From Olivibacter domesticus (GTDB lineage Bacteria; Bacteroidota; Bacteroidia; Sphingobacteriales; Sphingobacteriaceae): 64,000 bases of DNA. A model generated the notes under the pieces. The model was not told the DNA's origin and ran no database searches. It saw only the letters and a list, made by a program, of their open reading frames with translations. A program made the translations under genes and the position numbers. Shown here piece by piece: positions 50,478 to 59,201 of this stretch. The first letter of the stretch is position 1, and each line of letters opens with the position of its first letter. The DNA is taken from positions 1-64,000 of the forward strand of contig NZ_FOAF01000009.1 of NCBI RefSeq assembly GCF_900109575.1, written 5' to 3'.

Positions 50478-50768
50478 TTACTTTCTTCTTCTGTAGGCTA
50501 AATAAACCCCATAAAAAAATCCAATGTAAATATGGCTGACTATAAAGAGAATATATAATCCAACTTTCTCTAACCCATACTCGTCGTGTCCTGCCAACAG
50601 TTCTGCATAGTAATATAAAAAAGTCATGTATATAACAAACATCCCGATATGTATTGCAAAAATTAACGGAAAGGTTTTTTCTTTTTTTGTTAAAATGTAA
50701 GTGATACCAAGCAAAAGTGGTGATATCAGAATTAAAAAGTTTATAACGTTGAATCTAAATTCTTCCAT
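50478..50768 (-). CDS. Small three-helix membrane protein
   Basis: This 96-aa protein has three hydrophobic helices (FNVINFLILISPLLLGITYI, FPLIFAIHIGMFVIYMTFLY and KVGLYILFIVSHIYIGFFYG) with short charged loops and a basic C-terminus (YLAYRRRK). No family is recognised. It lies upstream of the GNAT gene on the same strand with 79 bp between them. Composition is A/T-rich as in the surrounding region. It could be a membrane subunit or a small stress protein; nothing indicates a specific job. Confidence 0.5.
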   Translation of the reverse strand: MEEFRFNVINFLILISPLLLGITYILTKKEKTFPLIFAIHIGMFVIYMTFLYYYAELLAGHDEYGLEKVGLYILFIVSHIYIGFFYGVYLAYRRRK

Positions 50769-50934
50769 ATCAAATTTAATTGAATCAGTATATAAAGCTA
50801 CTTAGATTTTTTCATTCTGCTTTTGACACAAACGATATCCTGAAAATGCACGATGTTTTATTTTCATCTTAGCTTCATAATATCTCACCTAATAAACATC
50901 TGAGGGGCAAACAACTAATGGCAAACCTGCACAG

Positions 50935-51573
50935 ATGCTCAATGGGTCACTTAAAACCTTTACTGATCCTAATCATCAGATTATAAAGTTAGAGTTCTCG
51001 GCGGAAATTAGGATTGATAATCTGGCATTGAGCACTATATCCAAAGAAGGCGTAGCGTCACTACTTGCGCATGAGTTATTACATGGATACTTGAGCTATA
51101 GAAATATCGATTATAAGAAGCAAACTGCGCAACATTCTTATATTGCTGCAAATTATCTAAGCGCATTATCTTCTTTTCTACAAAACAAATTTGGTATTCC
51201 TGCCAATGATGCCATGACAATGACCAAAATTAATATTAACAATCCAAATCAGGATCTTCTTATATTAGACAATATTCTGCAGGAAAGGATATTTAATATC
51301 CAGGGTGTACAGGTAATGATTGATAGGAATTTTGCTGAACTTTATGAAGTAGAGATAAAAGCGATCAACCAAGCCGTTAAAAGAAACATTGATTGGTTTC
51401 CTCAAAACTTCCGTTTTCAGCTTACTGCCGAAGAAAAAAATGAACTGGTCACAATCTGTGACCGGTTTGAGAAGCTAAAGCATGCGATCGTGACAGCTAA
51501 TGCATTAAGGTATCGCAAATTGCGATACCTTAATCAAAAGAGTTTTAACATCACAAATTGTGATCTCCAATAA
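50935..51573 (+). CDS. Chimeric frame: toxin metallopeptidase fragment fused to ORF6N fragment
   Basis: The first 100 or so residues read LEFSAEIRIDNLALSTISKE, GVASLLAHELLHGYLSYRNI and QHSYIAANYLSALSSFLQNK, a zinc-metallopeptidase-like segment with HELLH. Its right half matches the toxin-like fragment at 55552 (QHSYIASNYVGTLASYLQGK). From about residue 115 the frame passes without a stop into an ORF6N domain (FNIQGVQVMIDRNFAELYEV, then KAINQAVKRNIDWFPQNFRF) and ends in the same palindrome-rich tail as the truncated gene at 33382. Upstream, the toxin frame stays open for 13 codons to a TAA and has no proper N-terminus. It is most likely a recombination relic that happens to be open, 212 aa; whether it is made is unknown. 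Confidence 0.6.
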   Translation: MLNGSLKTFTDPNHQIIKLEFSAEIRIDNLALSTISKEGVASLLAHELLHGYLSYRNIDYKKQTAQHSYIAANYLSALSSFLQNKFGIPANDAMTMTKININNPNQDLLILDNILQERIFNIQGVQVMIDRNFAELYEVEIKAINQAVKRNIDWFPQNFRFQLTAEEKNELVTICDRFEKLKHAIVTANALRYRKLRYLNQKSFNITNCDLQ

Positions 51574-51586
51574 AAAAGCCATGGCT

Positions 51587-51850
51587 ACGTCAGCAAAATA
51601 ATCACAACAAGAGAAAGAAGCAACGTTGCAGTACTGACCGATCAAAATGACTATACGAAAACCTGAAACTATTGGAAATATCTCAAAGCCAAATTAAAAA
51701 AGGAAAATAGTGAAGTGGTTAGTGCCGCTAACCAGTTGAAAATTCTTGCTCCGGACGACAAAAAAAGGTTGTCGGACATGTTAGACTATGATGGTATTAT
51801 AGCATTGGACAAAACCTTTCCTGCAACAAAAGCAAACCGATTTAGTTGCC
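51587..51850 (+). pseudogene. BRO-N-like gene remnant
   Basis: After the right half of the palindrome (ACGTCAGCAAAATAATCACA) the sequence gives VAVLTDQNDYTKT, a TGA, then NYWKYLKAKLKKENSEVVSA, ANQLKILAPDDKKRLSDMLD and KTFPATKANRF. This is the BRO N-terminal domain pattern (DYTKxRNYWKxLKxKLKxEGSE...NQLKxxAxDGKxxLTD...PxxKAxxF), with a TGA where Arg is usual and no start. Downstream sequence to about 51960 may continue it in other frames. It is related to the fragment at 34319-34437. Confidence 0.7.
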
Positions 51851-51999
51851 AGTTGTATCGCTACGATACAGTAGGTGTTCGTTTCCGAACACTTTTCAAA
51901 AATACAGTTTGAGAAAAAAAGCTTTGATAATTACGAATACGAGCTTTTGATCAATTGGCCTAATATCTGCTAAGTTTATTGAATTCAATTGTTTTTCTC

Positions 52000-54345
52000 A
52001 TGTTAAAGAACTACTTAAAAATTGCCTGGCGAAATTTGTGGAAGCATAAAATGTTTTCATTAATCAACATCGTTGGACTTGGGATTGCGATTCCCTTCGC
52101 GCTGCTGAGTTTAATACAGGTTGTGGTAGTTTTTGAAAATGACAATTTTCATCCATACCCAGAAAGAACATATAGAATTATTACTGATATAACTGAAAAA
52201 GAAGGAGCATTAACCTCCTATGCTTCTTCTCCTTTTACCTTAGCAGAAAATATCAAGAAAACTTATCCTTTTATCGAACAGGCTACCACGGTATGCCGAG
52301 GCTATGGATGGCAGCTTGAAAATAATGGAAAAAGAATTTCAGTGAATCCAATATATGTTGAGCCCCAGTTTTTCCAAATGTTTGCCTTTCCGCTTGATAA
52401 CGGAACTTTTTCGGAAGCCCCGAATACCATGGTGCTATCAGACGAAATGGCAAAAAGATTCTTCAGAAACGCCAACCCAATTGGTAAAACGCTTACACAT
52501 CCTGATTATGGATTGTTGACGGTAACGGGTGTTCTAAAGCCTTATAAAAGAGGGACTCATTTCCGTAGCGATGCTATGGTGTCAATTGCCACATATAAGA
52601 AGTTTAGCAAGGAAAAACTCGACAACGATCGTACTGCGTATACCTATGTTTTGGTAAGACCGGGTACAGCCGATGCAACATTTGCTTCTGCGCTAAATAC
52701 CACCGCCAACGACATCAATAGAAATTCTCCGCTAGAAAACAAGAAATTTTCTTTTCGCCGTCAGCCGCTAACAGACATTTCACCTGATTTTGAAAATCTA
52801 CAGGACAATCCTTACACTGAAGATTATATAGATATACTGGTGAATCTATTTATGGCGATAGGAATTGTTCTATTGGCAGGCTTTAATTACACAAACCTTA
52901 CCTTGGCACGTTCATTAAGCCGTGCAAAAGAAGTGGGTGTCAGAAAGGTGACGGGCGCTTTACGTCATCAGATATTAGCACAATTTATTTGCGAGGCGGT
53001 AGTAGTGGCATTATTCGGCTTAACGCTGGGATTTACGTTGCTAAAGCTTATGCAACAGTTTTTACACATGCCCTGGATCATATGGGAAGCTGACAACAAT
53101 CTTATTTTATGGCTAGTATTTGTTACGTTTACTTTTTTTACCGGCATAATTGCAGGTGCCGCTCCTGCGTATTTATTGTCGAACTTTCAGCCGGTCAATG
53201 TGCTGAAGGGCAATGTAAATCCGGCGTCATTTGGAAAAGTAAGTTTAAAAAAAGGACTGATACTCATCCAGCTGGTAGTTACATGCTGCTTTTTGATTTT
53301 TATAACTTCGTTTTACAGACAGTTTAAATACATGGCAACAGATAATGAGAATTTTAACAGAAAAAACATTTATAACATTACTGTAACCGGAAATTATAAG
53401 CTAATACAAAATGAATTAGTCCAACAAAAAGAGGTAGAACGTATTGGGCTCGTTTCAACTCCCTTCGGTGGTACCTCAGCCAATTGTACGGTAAAGAAAA
53501 CCGAAGTTTCTGAAGCAGTCAATGCTAGTTATTATGCCGCGAATGCCGCGTTTATTACAAACATGAACTTGAAATTAATCGCAGGGAATAATATTCCGGA
53601 AAGCACGGCTGATTCTGTATCTAATTTTGTGTTGCTGAACGAACAAGCCTTGTATACACTGGGGCTGGGATCTCCTTATGAATCAATTGGAAAACAAATT
53701 GTATTAAATGACAAACAGGTCATCGTTGCGGGAGTAATAAAAAATTTCTGCTATTACATTTACCAGTTTGGGGCCAACCCGTTGGTCATGCAGTATAATC
53801 CCTCGCAATTTCAGGTGCTAAGCGTTAAAGTTAAAGATCAAATGGCAGCATCAGCGTTAAAAGCGGCATGGCTACCAATTTGGAAAAGACATTTTAGATA
53901 TCAGGAATTTACTTTTTCCGACTATGAGAAGGAGCTGTATGAGCGTTACAATCCTAGTGCTGATATGGGGTTTATGGGCTTCGCGAGTCTTTCAATCTTT
54001 ATTATTTCGATATTAGGCCTAATCGGGATGGTTACTTACGATACTGAAAAACGCATAAAGGAGATCGGAATCCGTAAGGTACTGGGCGCATCTGTCACAA
54101 ATGTGGTTCGTGAGCTGTCAAGCGGATATTTGAATCTATTATTTATTGCAGCATGCATCTCCACACCCTTAGGCTTGATAATTGCTTATCAGGTGAGTCA
54201 ATCTTTTGTATTTAATAATGGAGTAAATATGAGACTGACAATCGTGTTGTTTGGAATGGTGTTCCTAATAGCATTGCTTGTTGTAGTTGTTCAAACAGCT
54301 CAGGCTGCCTTCGCCAACCCGGTAAAAAGTTTGAGGACAGAGTAA
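52000..54345 (+). CDS. FtsX-like ABC transporter permease (MacB type)
   Basis: From MLKNYLKIAWRNLWKHKMFS the protein is 781 aa, the usual Bacteroidota layout with two MacB periplasmic core/FtsX halves: a first helix (LINIVGLGIAIPFALLSLIQ), a large periplasmic domain with ERTYRIITDI, an FtsX domain with SRAKEVGVRKVTGALRHQIL, a second half with KKGLILIQLVVTCCFLIFIT and a final FtsX domain (KRIKEIGIRKVLGASVTNVV). Such permeases move lipoproteins, antimicrobial compounds or act mechanically on the envelope with a separate ATPase. No ATPase gene is adjacent. A leftward TTG start is less likely than the ATG used here. Confidence 0.85.
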   Translation: MLKNYLKIAWRNLWKHKMFSLINIVGLGIAIPFALLSLIQVVVVFENDNFHPYPERTYRIITDITEKEGALTSYASSPFTLAENIKKTYPFIEQATTVCRGYGWQLENNGKRISVNPIYVEPQFFQMFAFPLDNGTFSEAPNTMVLSDEMAKRFFRNANPIGKTLTHPDYGLLTVTGVLKPYKRGTHFRSDAMVSIATYKKFSKEKLDNDRTAYTYVLVRPGTADATFASALNTTANDINRNSPLENKKFSFRRQPLTDISPDFENLQDNPYTEDYIDILVNLFMAIGIVLLAGFNYTNLTLARSLSRAKEVGVRKVTGALRHQILAQFICEAVVVALFGLTLGFTLLKLMQQFLHMPWIIWEADNNLILWLVFVTFTFFTGIIAGAAPAYLLSNFQPVNVLKGNVNPASFGKVSLKKGLILIQLVVTCCFLIFITSFYRQFKYMATDNENFNRKNIYNITVTGNYKLIQNELVQQKEVERIGLVSTPFGGTSANCTVKKTEVSEAVNASYYAANAAFITNMNLKLIAGNNIPESTADSVSNFVLLNEQALYTLGLGSPYESIGKQIVLNDKQVIVAGVIKNFCYYIYQFGANPLVMQYNPSQFQVLSVKVKDQMAASALKAAWLPIWKRHFRYQEFTFSDYEKELYERYNPSADMGFMGFASLSIFIISILGLIGMVTYDTEKRIKEIGIRKVLGASVTNVVRELSSGYLNLLFIAACISTPLGLIIAYQVSQSFVFNNGVNMRLTIVLFGMVFLIALLVVVVQTAQAAFANPVKSLRTE

Positions 54346-54408
54346 ATGATTGCTTATTCTAAAAAAATGGACCTTCTTCTGATCAAGAGAATACAAAAGT
54401 AATTCCGG

Positions 54409-54436
54409 ATCATTTTGCTGGTGTCAGCAAAATGAT
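54409..54436. repeat. Degraded copy of the 42-bp palindrome
   Basis: Arms ATCATTTTGCTG and CAGCAAAATGAT (12 bp, perfect) enclose GTGT. This is the central part of the palindrome at 34365-34406 with the centre changed. It lies 64 bp after the permease stop and might serve as its terminator. Confidence 0.7.
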
Positions 54437-54525
54437 GGTCACATCTCCAAATCGCTTTTCATTTATATAGAAAAAGTGAGAGCTAACGTGTCATAATTTA
54501 GTGTTTTAGGATACTTTATAAAAGA

Positions 54526-54648
54526 ATGAAAAATAAAAAATTCAAAGATATTCGCTCATGCAGAATACTATTAGCGCTATTCGCGAGTATTGCCTTTGCC
54601 TCATGTGCCTCTAATTTTTGGATCGTAGACAAAGATTTTATTGGCTAA
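54526..54648 (+). CDS. Very small putative lipoprotein
   Basis: A 40-aa frame reads MKNKKFKDIRSCRILLALFA, then SIAFASCASNFWIVDKDFIG. The hydrophobic stretch followed by F-A-S-C is a credible lipobox, which would leave a mature lipopeptide of only 14 residues. It could instead be the 5' end of a lost lipoprotein gene, since the duplicated segment begins within 20-40 bp. Upstream sequence offers an A-rich leader. The call is tentative. Confidence 0.4.
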   Translation: MKNKKFKDIRSCRILLALFASIAFASCASNFWIVDKDFIG

Positions 54649-54689
54649 CAAGTAATAAAACAATTTTCACGACGAATAATGCTCACATG

Positions 54690-55437
54690 TTTTGTCGATA
54701 GCAGGAACCAGATAATTCATAACCCTCATCTGACCTCGATCATAATTAATCAGGGCTGTCGGATATCTTCCAGAACACCGAGTTTTTACTAAAATATTTA
54801 AGTATTAACTCTTTTATTTTGATGACACGCTTTCTCCCATCTTTTGGAGGGCAGACCTTCTCCAAATCTTCTGGTGCATAATAACTCAACTGCTTCGTGT
54901 CTTCTTTGGTTATAAGTGTAACGAAATAACTATGAGATCCAATGTTTCTACCCTTGTATTCTTCAACCGTGTTGCCCTTCGTATCTGTACTAACTTTTGG
55001 TGTTACTGAACAGTCAGAACCGTATACGGCATCGTCTTCTAATTGCCATGGTTCTTGTTTCATCAAGGCGTTCCATAATTTTTTACTTTGTTCTTGAGTG
55101 ATTTCTGAGACCTCAAAAAATGGATCGACACTGATACCATCTTGTGTATATTTTTCCTTCGTTATATAGGCAGCCAAAGAATCCGGCGATTCTGGATATC
55201 GTGGTATATCACCTTGGTAATAGTGGTAGGTAAAAAGATTAACAGTATCTCCCTTCTTACTCATAATAAAAAGATTTTCCGGTGCATCGGCCAAAGGAAT
55301 TGTGCCGCGAAATATCAGTGTGCTATCTGCGTAGCGCTTGAATAATTTTTCAAGTTCATCTGTGTTCTGTAGCTCAACAGCATTTGTTTTTAGGCAAAAG
55401 ATTGGTAGCAATATATATAAAAATAAAATCTTCATTT
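54690..55437. repeat. Duplicated segment, copy 2 (matches 45741-46485)
   Basis: The pair to copy 1. Directly left of it, 54663-54688 (ATTTTCACGACGAATAATGC and onward) matches 44873-44898. In copy 1 these two matches are 842 bp apart, so copy 2 lacks the interval holding the 235-aa membrane gene. Confidence 0.9.
54746..55435 (-). CDS. Secreted 229-aa protein, putative immunity-protein paralogue 2
   Basis: This is nearly the same protein as at 45795, with a signal peptide and identical core blocks. Differences include K2, Y7 and the end SDSPD. Immediately upstream on the same strand, 117 bp away, is the C-terminal fragment of a toxin-like protein (ending DKPNKGTPLCQ). Toxin tail followed by a small gene is the standard order of effector and immunity genes, so this protein is a candidate immunity protein acting in the periplasm. 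It has the cysteine in VYGSDC where copy 1 has VYGSGC. The role is inferred from position only; no family is recognised. Confidence 0.6.
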   Translation of the reverse strand: MKILFLYILLPIFCLKTNAVELQNTDELEKLFKRYADSTLIFRGTIPLADAPENLFIMSKKGDTVNLFTYHYYQGDIPRYPESPDSLAAYITKEKYTQDGISVDPFFEVSEITQEQSKKLWNALMKQEPWQLEDDAVYGSDCSVTPKVSTDTKGNTVEEYKGRNIGSHSYFVTLITKEDTKQLSYYAPEDLEKVCPPKDGRKRVIKIKELILKYFSKNSVFWKISDSPD

Positions 55438-55551
55438 TTCTCTTTTTGACTTATTTGTTGGATGCGTTTTTTTCACACATTCCATAATTACGGACTGTTC
55501 TTCCCAGCAGACATCGAGCGATTCACTGGGAAGACCATCCTTTTTAAATTA

Positions 55552-55839
55552 CTATTGACACAATGGGGTTCCTTTATTTGGCTTATCCAGTCCGCCAAAA
55601 TAATCTCCGGATAAATGTCCCATATTGTCTTTTGATATGGTAGTACCATCTGGCATTTGAAAAGTTTGCGCATTTTTGAATAGCTCGGAATTTCCTAATC
55701 CTGCCCAGGAAAGCGCTACAGCGTCATTAGGAGACACACTGTACTTACCCTGCAAATAAGACGCTAAAGTACCTACATAGTTAGAGGCAATATAGGAATG
55801 TTGAGCAGCTGCCTGATCGATAAAAGGTGTTAACGTTAA
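55552..55839 (-). pseudogene. C-terminal fragment of a polymorphic-toxin-like protein
   Basis: After an in-frame stop the frame reads PFIDQAAAQHSYIASNYVGT, LASYLQGKYSVSPNDAVALS, FKNAQTFQMPDGTTISKDNM and GHLSGDYFGGLDKPNKGTPL, then CQ and a stop. The first part overlaps by similarity with the HELLH-containing fragment at 50935. Together they outline a metallopeptidase-like toxin domain of 130 or more residues. The last part resembles the fragment at 56719. No start is present. It lies next to a putative immunity gene in the correct order. Confidence 0.65.
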
Positions 55840-55871
55840 TTACGCCTATCCATTGATATTTTATTGTCATG

Positions 55872-56537
55872 TTACGATATCTTACCTACAAATAGTTTAA
55901 AGATTAGAGCACTGATTAAAACAATAATGCCAATAATGAACATTCTACGCCCATGTTTTCTATCACGATCGTTATAGACATACACCTCACCCCCATCTGG
56001 CAAGGTCTTTTTAAACTTCCACAAACTCCAACCTATGGCAATACCAACAAGACCACCAATAAACGCAAAAAAATATCCGATTATAACCCAAGCATTTTGG
56101 TCCCTTTTGACCTCAGCTAGATCTTCTACTCTTTTTTGCTTAAATGCTATAAGTTTAGTTTCATTTACATCTTTCCCTCGCTCTGATAAAAGTTTAATTG
56201 CCAAATTATAATCAAACTCATTCCATTCATCTGGTTTGGCGAGTATATCGTACAATTCTTCATCTGTGAAACTGTGCAAATAATGCTCTCCATTGAGTTC
56301 ACTGCTCTCTACATCTGTTAGCTGATTAAGTAAATCATTCGCTTTCTCAAAGTCTTTCTCCTGTATTGCAAGTTGAATTCCAGATTCAGACGGATTATTT
56401 AAAAAGGTTAAACTAACAGAAGTGAAGTTTTCTATTATTTTACTTTCAATGCCATGCTCATTTAAAAGCTCTTGCACTTCTTCTGCAGCTTCTCGATTGA
56501 AGAAGGTTTTATAGGTCAAATGGGGCTGGTCTGCCAT
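55872..56537 (-). CDS. DUF2007-type protein with C-terminal membrane helices
   Basis: The 221-aa protein starts MADQPHLTYKTFFNREAAEE and has the DUF2007-like fold (REAAEEVQELLNEHGIESKI, then SGIQLAIQEKDFEKANDLLN) seen in small putative signal-transducing domains. A helical middle (LYDILAKPDEWNEFDYNLAI, KLLSERGKDVNETKLIAFKQ) follows, then two membrane helices (about residues 148-170, WVIIGYFFAFIGGLVGIAIG, and 198-215). The C-terminal helices and basic loop (YNDRDRKHGRRM) place it in the inner membrane. Function unknown. It is a common Bacteroidota architecture and seems intact and unrelated to the neighbouring fragments. Confidence 0.75.
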   Translation of the reverse strand: MADQPHLTYKTFFNREAAEEVQELLNEHGIESKIIENFTSVSLTFLNNPSESGIQLAIQEKDFEKANDLLNQLTDVESSELNGEHYLHSFTDEELYDILAKPDEWNEFDYNLAIKLLSERGKDVNETKLIAFKQKRVEDLAEVKRDQNAWVIIGYFFAFIGGLVGIAIGWSLWKFKKTLPDGGEVYVYNDRDRKHGRRMFIIGIIVLISALIFKLFVGKIS

Positions 56538-56718
56538 ACATTAAGGTTTAGCTGATAACACTCTAAAGATAAACAATATTATGATACTAATAAATAATTG
56601 GTCAAATGGTGGCGGCTTTAGCTGTCTGTACTATTAGTGAGTTCTTTACCTATTAAATTATTAGTCATAACATAAATATGGCGAGTAAATCGGATAATTG
56701 TTTTTAAGTAGAGACAAT

Positions 56719-56844
56719 ATGGAAACTTTACAGTTATTGAATTTCTGTGTAGGAAAACGACCGTTTCGTGACATGGAAGAAAAATCGTCAAACTATATGG
56801 GCGGCAAGGACAAACCGAACAGCGGGGCTCCTTTATGTAATTAA
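56719..56844 (+). pseudogene. Toxin C-terminal tail fragment before putative immunity gene 3
   Basis: A 41-aa frame ends SSNYMGGKDKPNSGAPLCN, clearly related to the end of the fragment at 55552 (GDYFGGLDKPNKGTPLCQ). The first half (METLQLLNFCVGKRPFRDM) has no counterpart. It lies 95 bp before the third putative immunity gene on the same strand. The 400-bp gap around it holds nothing else except the hairpin at 56852. Confidence 0.6.
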
Positions 56845-56851
56845 AAAGGAT

Positions 56852-56885
56852 GTATTGCCAAATAGCAAAAATTATTTGGCAATAC
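56852..56885. terminator. Perfect 13-bp-arm hairpin after the toxin tail fragment
   Basis: Arms GTATTGCCAAATA and TATTTGGCAATAC enclose eight bases and begin eight bases after the toxin-tail stop. No T run follows. It separates the fragment from the putative immunity gene at 56940. Confidence 0.55.
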
Positions 56886-56939
56886 AATCCCTTATGGAAT
56901 TTCACTTAATATAGCATCTATAAAATCAAAGGCCGAGAC

Positions 56940-57662
56940 ATGAGAATCTTTTATATATTGATGTTAATATCCTTTTTTTGTCTACCAGCAAACGCGTCTA
57001 AAACATCTGATAAAGACGAATTTGAAAATTTATTTAAAGCTTATGCTGACAGTACACTAATATTCAGTGGAGTAGTTCCATTTTCAACGGGACCAGACAA
57101 CAGGTTTATTGTGAGCAAAAAAGGAGATACAGTTAGTCTGTTTATTTATCATTATGATCGTCATGATATCGACAGCTATCCTGAACTACCTGACTCGCTT
57201 GCAAAATATATCAGCAATAAGAAATATCCTCGCACCGCCCCCGGTGTAGGCCCATATTTTGAAGTACAGAAAATCAGTCAAGAGAAAGGAGCAAAACTTT
57301 GGCAAGCCTTAATAAATGAAAAACCATGGGAGTTATTGGACGATTCCGTCTATGGTTCGGGATGTGAGCCACTGAAAAAGGTTCACCGTAAGAGTGATGG
57401 CAGTACTGTAACAGAAGAACGCCTGGGCCAACATGACCTCCATAGCTACTTCTTAAAACTCATTACAAAAGAGGAAACGAAGCACCTACAATATTATGCA
57501 CCCGAGGTGTTGGAAAAAGCCTGCCCCGGTAAGGAAGGACGACAGCATATCGTAGTCATTAAGCAATTGTTGCTCCGCTACTTTCAAAAGGGTTCTGTTT
57601 TTTGGAATACTTCAGGCCATCCCTCCTATAAAGAAACCCCGGTTGTCGATTATTTTCAGTGA
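56940..57662 (+). CDS. Secreted 240-aa protein, putative immunity-protein paralogue 3
   Basis: This diverged relative of the proteins at 45795 and 54746 has a signal peptide (MRIFYILMLISFFCLPANAS). It shares DEFENLFKAYADSTLIFSGV, NRFIVSKKGDTVSLFIYHYD, ELPDSLAKYISNKKYP, LINEKPWELLDDSVYGSGC, HSYFLKLITKEETKHLQYYA and LLLRYFQKGSVFWNTSGHPS. Roughly half of the positions are identical by eye. It has extra residues at the end (YKETPVVDYFQ). A toxin-tail fragment precedes it, as with paralogue 2 on the other strand. Conservation of the paired Cys in VYGSGC and of many charged positions suggests a defined binding surface. Role inferred. Confidence 0.6.
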   Translation: MRIFYILMLISFFCLPANASKTSDKDEFENLFKAYADSTLIFSGVVPFSTGPDNRFIVSKKGDTVSLFIYHYDRHDIDSYPELPDSLAKYISNKKYPRTAPGVGPYFEVQKISQEKGAKLWQALINEKPWELLDDSVYGSGCEPLKKVHRKSDGSTVTEERLGQHDLHSYFLKLITKEETKHLQYYAPEVLEKACPGKEGRQHIVVIKQLLLRYFQKGSVFWNTSGHPSYKETPVVDYFQ

Positions 57663-57798
57663 TTTAGGGTTACCATAATTTAGGGTAAAAGTATTCTTTT
57701 TACTTGCATTGACAGCTACAAGTTCAGATTTGAAAATATTCAACCTCTATGAATTATTACATCACAAACCTTTATCTTCGCATATCTGAATCGAATAT

Positions 57799-59145
57799 AT
57801 GTTTAGTAAGTCAACCTATCACTTAATATTAGCATTATTTATGCTAGTAAGTTTTTCAAAATGCAGTAAAAAGAATGAGAACACACCTCCTTCTCCACCT
57901 CCAGAAAAACCCAAACCCATTAAACTGGCCCTGATAGACCATACGAATGGAGAAACTCCTTTTAGTGATTCCATTTACTTAACGTTCAGTAAAAAAATCA
58001 AGGTTAACTACATTAAATCAAATTACCAATATTGTATAACGGACGATATGGGAATCAGTTACACCAGTGATTCAAAAGGGTTTAAATTTAAATATAGCTG
58101 TGCCGAACTAGGCCGGACATATCCTTTCGAATATAGTGTTACAGATGAAGAGGGAAACACATTAACGAACAAGATTAATATAGATTTTTTCACAAACAGA
58201 ATACAGTTTGATGGTTTTTCTGTTTTAAATACAATCTTATCGCCCGACAATAAGCATATTTGGCTAACATTAACGAACATCGAGGATGTTAATCGATTCG
58301 TTTCCTTGTCTACAGACTCCCTAAAAGTAGAGTTTGACATTCCTGTTCCGGACGCGTCAAAGGATATCAGCTATAACCCTTACAATGGATTTATTTATAT
58401 TTCATCTTTTTATCACCCTCAAATTTTTGTATTCGACCCGATCGCAAAAAAATTAGTAAAAACAATCACGTTAAATATACTTCCGGAAGACAATGAAACA
58501 TATCCGGCGATATTTCCAGCAGATATTCGTTTTACTAAAAACGGGTTTGGAATTGTAAATCTTAACAGTGAAGGAAGTGCTGGTATCAATTGGAAGATAA
58601 TCGACTCCACGAAGGAAGATACAATCTACTATGGCTCTGAAAAAGACGGGACATATGCCAGTATCGGGCAAGCATGCCTAATCAATGATAGCACGCAAAT
58701 AATGGGATATTCTGGATATCTGCGCAAGATTGTTGTTATTGATCAAGTGAGCCGCGACATAATTAAGACCTTCGAGTCCCCCATTCCAGTTACGTATACT
58801 CCCTACTTTAAAGTCAGCACAAAAAACAATAACGTTATGGTATATGGAAACGGGGTAGCTTTTATGAACACCAAATCGAACGCTGTACATAATCATCATA
58901 ATGAAGGTTTTTTTCCGTGGGACTTCTCCTATCGTTCTAATGAACCGAACCATATTTTTGGCATGGAAAATCAACATGTCATCTTATTCAACTATTTAAA
59001 TGGAAATAAAATTCTTTCTTATCCCCTTGGAATAACGCCTACTTTTACCTACATGACATCTGACGGTAAGTCCCTTGCCTGTGCCGGTATTGAGGGTGTA
59101 TATCTATTTTCAGAAAAAATGTTTACGGGAGGAAGCGATAGATAA
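57799..59145 (+). CDS. Exported beta-propeller lipoprotein
   Basis: The 448-aa protein has a lipoprotein signal (LILALFMLVSFSKC, Cys near residue 22) and a Pro-rich linker (ENTPPSPPPEKPKP). An Ig-like domain of about 100 residues follows (IKLALIDHTNGETPFSDSIY), then a propeller of repeated strands (IQFDGFSVLNTILSPDNKHI, GFIYISSFYHPQIFVFDPIA, VIDQVSRDIIKTFESPIPVT). It resembles YncE-like surface lipoproteins of Bacteroidota. No catalytic motif is seen; such proteins often bind polysaccharide or protein partners. It stands alone between the immunity-like gene and a frameshifted gene. Confidence 0.7.
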   Translation: MFSKSTYHLILALFMLVSFSKCSKKNENTPPSPPPEKPKPIKLALIDHTNGETPFSDSIYLTFSKKIKVNYIKSNYQYCITDDMGISYTSDSKGFKFKYSCAELGRTYPFEYSVTDEEGNTLTNKINIDFFTNRIQFDGFSVLNTILSPDNKHIWLTLTNIEDVNRFVSLSTDSLKVEFDIPVPDASKDISYNPYNGFIYISSFYHPQIFVFDPIAKKLVKTITLNILPEDNETYPAIFPADIRFTKNGFGIVNLNSEGSAGINWKIIDSTKEDTIYYGSEKDGTYASIGQACLINDSTQIMGYSGYLRKIVVIDQVSRDIIKTFESPIPVTYTPYFKVSTKNNNVMVYGNGVAFMNTKSNAVHNHHNEGFFPWDFSYRSNEPNHIFGMENQHVILFNYLNGNKILSYPLGITPTFTYMTSDGKSLACAGIEGVYLFSEKMFTGGSDR

Positions 59146-59201
59146 TGAAAATATAATCCTCGAAAAAACACTGACACCATCTATTTTAGTAAAATTACCG
59201 A

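Noticed and set aside
51574-51978. Intact BRO-family gene
   Set aside because: A TGA interrupts the DYTKT-NYWK motif and there is no start codon in frame, so it is listed as a remnant.
56618-56905. 95-codon minus-strand frame
   Set aside because: It is antisense to the toxin-tail fragment and the hairpin and has an improbable amino-acid make-up.
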